12,471 nt of DNA from Sulfurovum sp. (GTDB lineage: Bacteria; Campylobacterota; Campylobacteria; Campylobacterales; Sulfurovaceae), in assembly GCA_027029065.1 (NCBI GenBank), contig JALVGO010000106.1:1-12471 (forward strand). Reading direction: 5' to 3'. Shown piece by piece: positions 8,611 to 12,471 of this stretch. Every line of letters begins with the position of its first letter. Within the stretch, counting starts at the first letter, position 1. The notes beneath the pieces are model-generated. The model was not told where the DNA came from. It ran no database searches and worked only from the letters and a program-made list of their open reading frames with translations. A program made the translations under genes and the position numbers.

Positions 8611-9895
8611 ACACATTTCCCTTTATAATATCTATCCCCGTTTTTTGCAGATAGAGCAACATCCCAACCGTTATACAAAACTCCACTCCCACAACAGAAA
8701 CAGCCGATCCGACCTCTTCAAAAAGCGGTACCAAAACCAATGATAGCAAAATATTCAGTACGCTGCCGCTTATCAGTATGTTGCTAAAGGCTTTTTTCCT
8801 ATCAAAATTCAGCATGGTTTGAATCCCAAAAATATTACTCAATGCAATAATAAACGGCAAAAACGCAATAATTCTCAATACTAAAATACTTCTCTCATAC
8901 GCTACTCCCGCTATAAAATGAATGATCTGTGGCGCAAAAACAAAGAGCATCAAAGAGAGTAGAAAACTGACTCCTCCGACATAAATAGTCGTCTGTCTAA
9001 GGAAACGCATCCCTTCAGAAACATTCTCTTTAAGTTTTTTGGAAAGGTAAGGGTAGACTGTTTGCATTGTGGGGCTAAGAAGTCCCTGCACCGCCCCTTT
9101 TATCTTTTCGGCAATAGCATAGTAGCCCACTACCGTACTGTTTGTAAATATCCCAAGTATAAAGGTTGTGGAGACCGTATAGAGGCTGATCGCTATATTG
9201 GAGATAAAAATATGCCATCCATCAACCACATAATGTTTCAAAACTGATATGTTTTGTATTTTCAAACGGACATTGAAATCTTTTCCAATAATGTAAAATG
9301 CTATCAAACCGGCACTTATTTGCCCCAATGCATTAAACATCGGTACTTTCCAGTAATCACCTTCCCCGTCTATAAACACAAATATAGCGATGGTGAAAAA
9401 AAGTTTGGCTGTAATGTTTAGAAAAGTAATGTACTTCATCCGCTCCATTCCCTGAAAAAACCACTGAGGAAAGAGTACCTGTCCTATGACCATCCCAAAT
9501 GTCAAAATATAGATCTCAAAATGCGCCCCAAACATTTCAAATTCAAAAAGCAAAACCAAAAGTAAAAAAAAAGACACACACATTAAAAAGAGTTTTATAA
9601 GAATCACACTGCTGAAAATTTCATTGAGTTTGACTGGGTTTGCCCTATGAATACTAACCTCTCGTGTAGCAGTCAGGTTGAACCCATAATCCGTGAGTAT
9701 ACTAAAATACGCCACAGTCGCACCCGCAAAAGCTAACAAGCCAAACTTCTCGACCCCCAATACCCTAACAAGGTAGGGGAATGTGATCAAAGGCAGCAGA
9801 TAGTTCGCACCCTGCAATAGACTTAAAGAGAGAAAATTGGAAAATAATCTTTTTTTTTCTTTGCTATTTGTAAAGCTTTTTATTTTTTCTTTCAA
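8603..9895 (-). CDS. wzx: Wzx-type flippase of the MOP superfamily
   Basis: The 430-residue, strongly hydrophobic protein has about twelve predicted membrane segments. It opens with the typical Wzx/RfbX signature LQGANYLLPLITFPYLVRVLG followed by LTDYGFNLTATREVS. It should flip undecaprenyl-pyrophosphate-linked oligosaccharide from the cytoplasmic to the periplasmic face, where PglB uses it. C. jejuni uses the ABC transporter PglK for this step; no ABC flippase gene is in the window. The start is TTG at 9895-9893, 17 bases after the stop of the upstream cytochrome-like gene, with only a weak GGG ribosome site in the gap. No nearby ATG is in frame, so the start is less certain than the gene. 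An A9 tract on the coding strand at 9850-9858 lies about codons 13-16, a possible slippage site. Confidence 0.92.
   Translation of the reverse strand: MKEKIKSFTNSKEKKRLFSNFLSLSLLQGANYLLPLITFPYLVRVLGVEKFGLLAFAGATVAYFSILTDYGFNLTATREVSIHRANPVKLNEIFSSVILIKLFLMCVSFFLLLVLLFEFEMFGAHFEIYILTFGMVIGQVLFPQWFFQGMERMKYITFLNITAKLFFTIAIFVFIDGEGDYWKVPMFNALGQISAGLIAFYIIGKDFNVRLKIQNISVLKHYVVDGWHIFISNIAISLYTVSTTFILGIFTNSTVVGYYAIAEKIKGAVQGLLSPTMQTVYPYLSKKLKENVSEGMRFLRQTTIYVGGVSFLLSLMLFVFAPQIIHFIAGVAYERSILVLRIIAFLPFIIALSNIFGIQTMLNFDRKKAFSNILISGSVLNILLSLVLVPLFEEVGSAVSVVGVEFCITVGMLLYLQKTGIDIIKGNVYV
9850..9858 (-). repeat. A9 homopolymer in the 5' end of wzx
   Basis: Nine consecutive T on the plus strand (nine A on the coding strand) fall within the first twenty codons of wzx, encoding part of the SKEKKR segment. 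A gain or loss of one base would truncate the flippase early. The AT-rich base composition makes chance occurrence quite possible. Confidence 0.6.
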
Positions 9896-9912
9896 TACAA
9901 TAACCCAATACT

Positions 9913-10419
9913 CTATTTACGTTTTCTTCTAAGCCACCAGTAGGTGATTGCCAGCCCGGCAAACAGTCCGCCGAGCACCTGCATCCATGCTGTCATAAGA
10001 ATACTCTTGTTGACCAGGGTATGGTGCATCTTGTTATCCACGTTGATGCCGGCATATTTGGCAGTGTGCACCAGCAGTGAAACTGCAAGGTCTTCACTTG
10101 GCATCTCTTTGTGGCACGCAAGGCAGGTACCGCGGCGGTCGAGTTTGCTGCGTACCTCATCGGGCAATGCCTGGGAGAGCTTCCAGTGGTCACCAACCGT
10201 CTGTAGCTGTGTACCGTTGGCAAGCTGCCCTTCATCTCCATGTCCCCAAAGCCAGAGGCTCTTGTCACTCTTGAGGGCTATGGTATGGTATCCGCCCGGA
10301 GCGATCTGCTGCCAGTTTGCCACGGCACTGTTCTCCTGTACCGGTGTACAGTTGTTGGCAGCGGCACTTACCATGGAAACAGACAGCACACAGAAGAGAA
10401 GCAGACTTTTTTGGAACAC
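9913..10419 (-). CDS. Small secreted, membrane-anchored chimera: RCC1-like repeat plus multiheme cytochrome c C-terminal tail
   Basis: Read from a GTG at 10419-10417, with AGG of an AAAAGG site seven bases upstream, this is 168 residues; a TTG at 10437 would add six. Residues 1-19 form a Sec signal peptide. Residues about 36-70 read WQQIAPGGYHTIAL then WLWGHGDEGQLANGT, a single RCC1-type repeat. After residue about 75 the sequence changes to DEVRSKLDRRGTCLACHKEMP, with one heme-c motif CLACH at 99-103. It ends in LAVSLLVHTAKYAG, a membrane helix (about 142-163) and a basic RRKRK tail. The second half resembles the C-terminal end and membrane anchor of octaheme hydroxylamine-oxidoreductase-like cytochromes as I remember them; the first half does not belong to that family. 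A deletion that fused two genes in frame is the simplest explanation. It could still be expressed, since a good promoter and ribosome site precede it. The function is unknown. Confidence 0.7.
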   Translation of the reverse strand: MFQKSLLLFCVLSVSMVSAAANNCTPVQENSAVANWQQIAPGGYHTIALKSDKSLWLWGHGDEGQLANGTQLQTVGDHWKLSQALPDEVRSKLDRRGTCLACHKEMPSEDLAVSLLVHTAKYAGINVDNKMHHTLVNKSILMTAWMQVLGGLFAGLAITYWWLRRKRK

Positions 10420-10448
10420 AACCCAGCCTTTTGGCAAATTTGTTGATA

Positions 10449-10476
10449 ATTATATCGAAAAACCTTATTCTGTCTA
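10449..10476 (-). promoter_or_regulatory. Sigma70-type promoter for the cytochrome-like gene and probably the whole glycosylation operon
   Basis: On the minus strand a TAGACA (10476-10471, one mismatch to TTGACA) is separated by 16 bases from a perfect TATAAT (10454-10449). Transcription would begin near 10442, about 23 bases before the GTG start at 10419. No clear terminator or second promoter is visible before wzx or anywhere down to pglC, so this may be the promoter for everything on the minus strand. Confidence 0.55.
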
Positions 10477-10485
10477 TCCTTATGC

Positions 10486-10491
10486 TATAAT
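10486..10491 (+). promoter_or_regulatory. -10 element for the surA-like/dcd transcript
   Basis: A perfect TATAAT (in TGCTATAAT) lies 33 bases before the surA-like ATG on the plus strand. No good -35 hexamer is present at the expected distance; a weak -35 is common in Campylobacterota sigma70 promoters. It faces away from the minus-strand promoter 32 bases to its left. Confidence 0.5.
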
Positions 10492-10524
10492 TTTTGAAAT
10501 TTGACAAGAATTGGAAGATTGAGA

Positions 10525-11343
10525 ATGAAACAATCCATCATTTTACTTTTACTGATACTGGCAGTCTTTATCCACGCCAGAACAATTGATGCCATTGCTC
10601 TTATCGTCGAGGGTGAGCCTGTCACAACTGCCGAGATACAGGCTGTAGAGCAGCAGACAGGTGTCTCTCACAAAGAGGCTATAGATCTGCTCATTCAGGA
10701 CAGGCTCCAAAAAGCGGCAATGAAGAACATCACCGTTGCTGAGGAAGAGATCGACAAAGAGGTTGACCGTATCGCGAAGCAAAACGGGATCAGTGTAAAG
10801 AAGATGCAGCAGATCCTGCAACAACAGGGAACCTCATGGAGCAAATACCGCAACACCATCAGAGATGCATTGAAAAAGCGAAAGTTTTTCCAGGAGAAGG
10901 TAGCCAAAAACCTCCCCTCTCCTACTGATGATGAACTGAGACTCTTTTATCAGAACCACAAAGAGTCTTTTGTCATCCCCTCAACCATCAAGGTAACAGA
11001 GTATGCCGCAAAAACAGAGTCTGCGCTCAAGAAGCTGATTGCAAAAGGTTCGGCAAAAGGGGTAACTGCCAAAACAATGACCAAACAGACAAAAGGGATG
11101 AACCCGGCACTGCTCTCCATGTTCATGCAAACACCCGAAGGGCAATTTACCGCTCCTATGAATGCGGGAGACAGATATATTGTCTATAAAATAGGCGCAA
11201 AGTCCGGACGGACACAGATGCCGTTCGAGGCTGCAAAGGGGGCAGTTGCCGCACGCTGGAGACAGCAGCAGCAGGAAAATGCCATCAAAGACTATTTTAA
11301 GAAGATGAAAACAGAAGCCAATATTCGCATATTGCGCAAATAA
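10525..11343 (+). CDS. SurA-like periplasmic chaperone / peptidyl-prolyl isomerase family protein
   Basis: The 272-residue protein has an N-terminal signal peptide (about 1-19, hydrophobic core [12 protein letters not shown]). A SurA-type N-terminal domain follows: [34 protein letters not shown], then the charged helices to about residue 130. The C-terminal region (about 150-225) corresponds to a parvulin domain but is reduced, ending in [16 protein letters not shown] long Gln/Lys-rich helix closes the protein. SurA-like proteins guide outer-membrane proteins through the periplasm. The start is the ATG at 10525, preceded by GGAAG six to eight bases upstream, rather than a TTG at 10501 that would spoil the signal peptide. 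It is followed 26 bases later by dcd, an arrangement close to C. jejuni Cj1289 and its dcd neighbourhood. PEB4/CBF2-type foldase is the alternative assignment. Confidence 0.88.
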   Translation: MKQSIILLLLILAVFIHARTIDAIALIVEGEPVTTAEIQAVEQQTGVSHKEAIDLLIQDRLQKAAMKNITVAEEEIDKEVDRIAKQNGISVKKMQQILQQQGTSWSKYRNTIRDALKKRKFFQEKVAKNLPSPTDDELRLFYQNHKESFVIPSTIKVTEYAAKTESALKKLIAKGSAKGVTAKTMTKQTKGMNPALLSMFMQTPEGQFTAPMNAGDRYIVYKIGAKSGRTQMPFEAAKGAVAARWRQQQQENAIKDYFKKMKTEANIRILRK

Positions 11344-11369
11344 GAAACCAACATAGAAAAAGAGGATAT

Positions 11370-11939
11370 ATGGGTCTAAAATCAGATAACTGGATACGTG
11401 AAAAATCATTGAAGGAAGAGATGATCTCCCCATTTGTAGAGGGGCTGGTCGGAGAAGGGGTTGTCAGCTACGGACTGAGCTCCTACGGGTACGACATCCG
11501 TGTCAGCGACGAGTTCAAGATCTTTACCAACATCAATGCCGAAGTGGTCGACCCCAAAGATTTCAACGAAAACAATGTGGTCGATTTCAAAGGGGATGTC
11601 TGCATCGTACCGCCAAACTCCTTTGCACTGGCACGCACTGTTGAGTACTTCAAAATGCCCAAAGACACGCTTGCTATCTGTCTTGGCAAAAGCACCTATG
11701 CGCGCTGCGGTATCATCGTAAACGTGACACCGTTTGAACCCGGATTTGAAGGACACATCACCATCGAGATCTCCAACACCACACCCCTTCCGGCAAAGAT
11801 CTATGCCAACGAAGGGATCGCCCAGGTACTCTTCTTGCAAGGGGATGAGCAGTGTGAAACCACCTACTCTGACCGCAAAGGAAAGTACCAGGCACAAACA
11901 GGCATTACCCTGCCGCGCATTTTGAAAAAAGAGGCTTAA
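11370..11939 (+). CDS. dcd: dCTP deaminase
   Basis: The 189-residue cytoplasmic enzyme deaminates dCTP to dUTP, feeding dTMP synthesis. Diagnostic segments are SSYGYDIRV (37-45), GKSTYARCG (106-114, with S108 and R112 as expected active-site residues), [17 protein letters not shown] (120-136, with E133 the expected catalytic Glu) and the C-terminal [10 protein letters not shown] (174-183) that closes over the nucleotide. Length is as in Campylobacter Dcd. The ATG at 11370 has an AGAGGA ribosome site four bases upstream and lies 26 bases after the surA-like stop, so the two are probably cotranscribed. The gene is GC-richer than the glycosylation genes (33 of 60 bases at 11461-11520), consistent with core genome. 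Confidence 0.97.
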   Translation: MGLKSDNWIREKSLKEEMISPFVEGLVGEGVVSYGLSSYGYDIRVSDEFKIFTNINAEVVDPKDFNENNVVDFKGDVCIVPPNSFALARTVEYFKMPKDTLAICLGKSTYARCGIIVNVTPFEPGFEGHITIEISNTTPLPAKIYANEGIAQVLFLQGDEQCETTYSDRKGKYQAQTGITLPRILKKEA

Positions 11940-11972
11940 CACCTCCTCCCTTCCTGTAGAACACCTTCCCTT
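11938..11972. repeat. Imperfect direct repeat just after dcd
   Basis: Two copies of AACACCT followed by TCCCTT occur 22 bases apart (AACACCT at 11938-11944 and 11960-11966; TCCCTT at 11947-11952 and 11967-11972). The second copy has a two-base shorter interior. No function is evident. Confidence 0.5.
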
Positions 11973-11983
11973 ACTGCCTGTTA

Positions 11984-12052
11984 TTATAGTCTAATTGGCG
12001 TGTAAAAAAGTGTCTCCTGCTTAGGGGTCATTCCACCTAACCGAGAAGGATA
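11984..12052 (-). pseudogene. Possible C-terminal scrap of an IS3-type transposase
   Basis: On the minus strand one frame reads YPSRLGGMTPKQETLFY and then stops at TAA (11986-11984). The LGGMTP pattern resembles the extreme C-terminus of IS3-family OrfB transposases (RPHSxLGGMTP). Upstream the same frame is closed by stops, so only about 22 codons remain. The short length makes a chance match possible. Confidence 0.25.
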
Positions 12053-12053
12053 T

Positions 12054-12104
12054 ATGAACCGTTACTTACTGCATACTCGCAAGAGCTATTTATCTCGAAT
12101 TTAA
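12054..12104 (+). CDS. Possible mini-ORF with good ribosome site (16 codons)
   Basis: ATG at 12054 follows AGAAGGA with three intervening bases and opens 16 codons (MNRYLLHTRKSYLSRI) to a TAA. The peptide is basic and not recognised. It may be a leader peptide, a broken gene start or chance; no known gene follows within the window. Confidence 0.15.
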   Translation: MNRYLLHTRKSYLSRI

Positions 12105-12199
12105 ATCCTTTGAGGTTGTATCCTCCGATAAGTATAAAGGTCAGTCACCACCTTGAAAAAAGCATAACACTGATACCAAAAGTAACAAATAAGCCCTTG

Positions 12200-12232
12200 A
12201 GTTATTCCATGGATTTATCCTCTGGAATAATT
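12200..12232. other. Stem-loop with nested inner stem
   Basis: TTATTCCA (12202-12209) and TGGAATAA (12223-12230) are perfect inverted repeats. The stem extends by a G-T and an A-T pair to 12200/12232. Within the 13-base loop GGA (12211-12213) can pair with TCC (12218-12220). No T-run follows on either strand, so it is not a standard intrinsic terminator. Confidence 0.5.
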
Positions 12233-12289
12233 GCCTTTTGGCTCCTTTTTGAATGTTGATTAGGACACTACAATCTCCGGCACACATTA

Positions 12290-12415
12290 TCAACAAGTAA
12301 CATTAAAACGCTTGCCTATTTCTTTACGAAGCCAAGGGCTTTGACGGCAGAGCATCAGCCGATCGGATTCGAAGCGATTTGGTGCAGGTTGATTTGCAGT
12401 ATCGTTTCTAATCAT
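12290..12415 (-). CDS. Doubtful 41-residue hypothetical ORF
   Basis: ATG at 12415-12413 opens 41 codons ending in TGA (12292-12290). The peptide contains PAPNRFESDRLM and QSPWLRKEIGKRF and matches no family I recognise. There is no ribosome site in front. The overlapping plus-strand frame is also open for a similar length, so this may be chance or a gene remnant. Confidence 0.15.
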   Translation of the reverse strand: MIRNDTANQPAPNRFESDRLMLCRQSPWLRKEIGKRFNVTC

Positions 12416-12464
12416 GGTCAGGATTTAGGATTTAGTCCCCGCCCTTTTTCTCTGCTATTGATCA

Positions 12465-12471
12465 CCCCCCC
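12465..12471. repeat. C-run reaching the window end
   Basis: The last seven bases are all C, so the full tract length is unknown. Long C or G tracts act as phase-variation switches in Campylobacterota, but a tract of seven is not by itself diagnostic. Confidence 0.35.

Larger units (their letters stand above)
11940..12471. other. Stretch without a convincing gene
   Basis: No open frame above about 45 codons lies here. All six frames are broken by stops and there is no tRNA or rRNA signal. It holds the direct repeat after dcd, a minus-strand scrap that reads like a transposase C-terminus, a stem-loop at 12200-12232, two doubtful mini-ORFs and a C-run at the window end. No intrinsic terminator for dcd is obvious. 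The mix of scraps suggests degraded mobile or insertion DNA. Confidence 0.6.

Noticed and set aside
8611..8616. Upstream ATG for glf
   Set aside because: It is almost on top of the ribosome site, while the ATG at 8610 is seven bases from it and matches the family start.
10501..10524. TTG start for the surA-like gene
   Set aside because: It would place eight mostly polar residues before the signal peptide and precede the GGAAG ribosome site.
11406..11942. 178-codon open frame on the minus strand opposite dcd
   Set aside because: It is antisense to a clearly conserved dCTP deaminase, has no family features and no ribosome site; open only because of dcd codon usage.
11984..12010. Minus-strand TATAAT with an upstream TTTACA
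   Set aside because: The spacer is only 12 bases, too short for a sigma70 promoter, and it would transcribe antisense into dcd.
12355..12385. tRNA-like TTCGAAT loop on the minus strand
   Set aside because: The flanking stem has a mismatch, and no acceptor stem, D-arm or anticodon arm can be built around it.
1..12471. CRISPR array, rRNA or complete insertion sequence
   Set aside because: No regularly spaced repeats, no rRNA-like segments and no full-length transposase frame were seen anywhere in the window.

Overview
The window looks like chromosomal DNA of a Campylobacterota (epsilonproteobacterial) species, most likely a Sulfurovum- or Sulfurimonas-like sulfur oxidiser. Three things suggest this. 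A Campylobacter-type single-subunit oligosaccharyltransferase (PglB) is followed directly by a PglC-type phosphoglycosyltransferase. A SurA-like chaperone gene sits just upstream of dcd, close to the Cj1289-dcd neighbourhood I recall from Campylobacter jejuni. Genes are short, overlapping and AT-leaning. The genus is an inference; no rRNA is present.

Layout. Positions 1-9895, all minus strand, form one compact protein-glycosylation operon. It reads from high to low coordinates: wzx flippase, UDP-galactopyranose mutase (glf), a GT2 transferase resembling galactofuranosyltransferases, a GT4 transferase, a KpsS-like protein, a single-module KpsC-like (beta-Kdo transferase family) protein, a second GT2 transferase, pglB, and pglC cut by the window edge. 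Every junction inside this run overlaps or abuts. Positions 9913-10419 (minus) hold a small secreted, membrane-anchored protein that appears to be a chimera of an RCC1-type repeat and the C-terminal tail of a multiheme c-type cytochrome. It lies 17 bases upstream of wzx, and the only convincing promoter for the whole minus-strand run lies in front of it. A divergent promoter region (about 10420-10524) separates it from the plus-strand pair surA-like and dcd. Positions 11940-12471 contain no convincing gene: a short direct repeat, a possible transposase scrap, a hairpin, two doubtful mini-ORFs and a C-run that reaches the window end.

How the genes fit together. PglC would load the first sugar phosphate onto undecaprenyl phosphate. 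The GT2, GT4, KpsS-like and KpsC-like enzymes would extend the glycan in the cytoplasm, with Glf supplying UDP-galactofuranose. Wzx would flip the lipid-linked oligosaccharide, and PglB would transfer it to asparagine in D/E-X-N-X-S/T sequons in the periplasm. Compared with the C. jejuni pgl locus, the notable differences are a Wzx flippase where an ABC flippase (PglK) would be expected, genes for galactofuranose, and a KpsS/KpsC-like pair normally associated with capsule linker synthesis. These predict an N-glycan unlike the C. jejuni heptasaccharide. The central transferase genes are visibly more AT-rich than pglB or dcd, as expected of an exchangeable glycan cassette.
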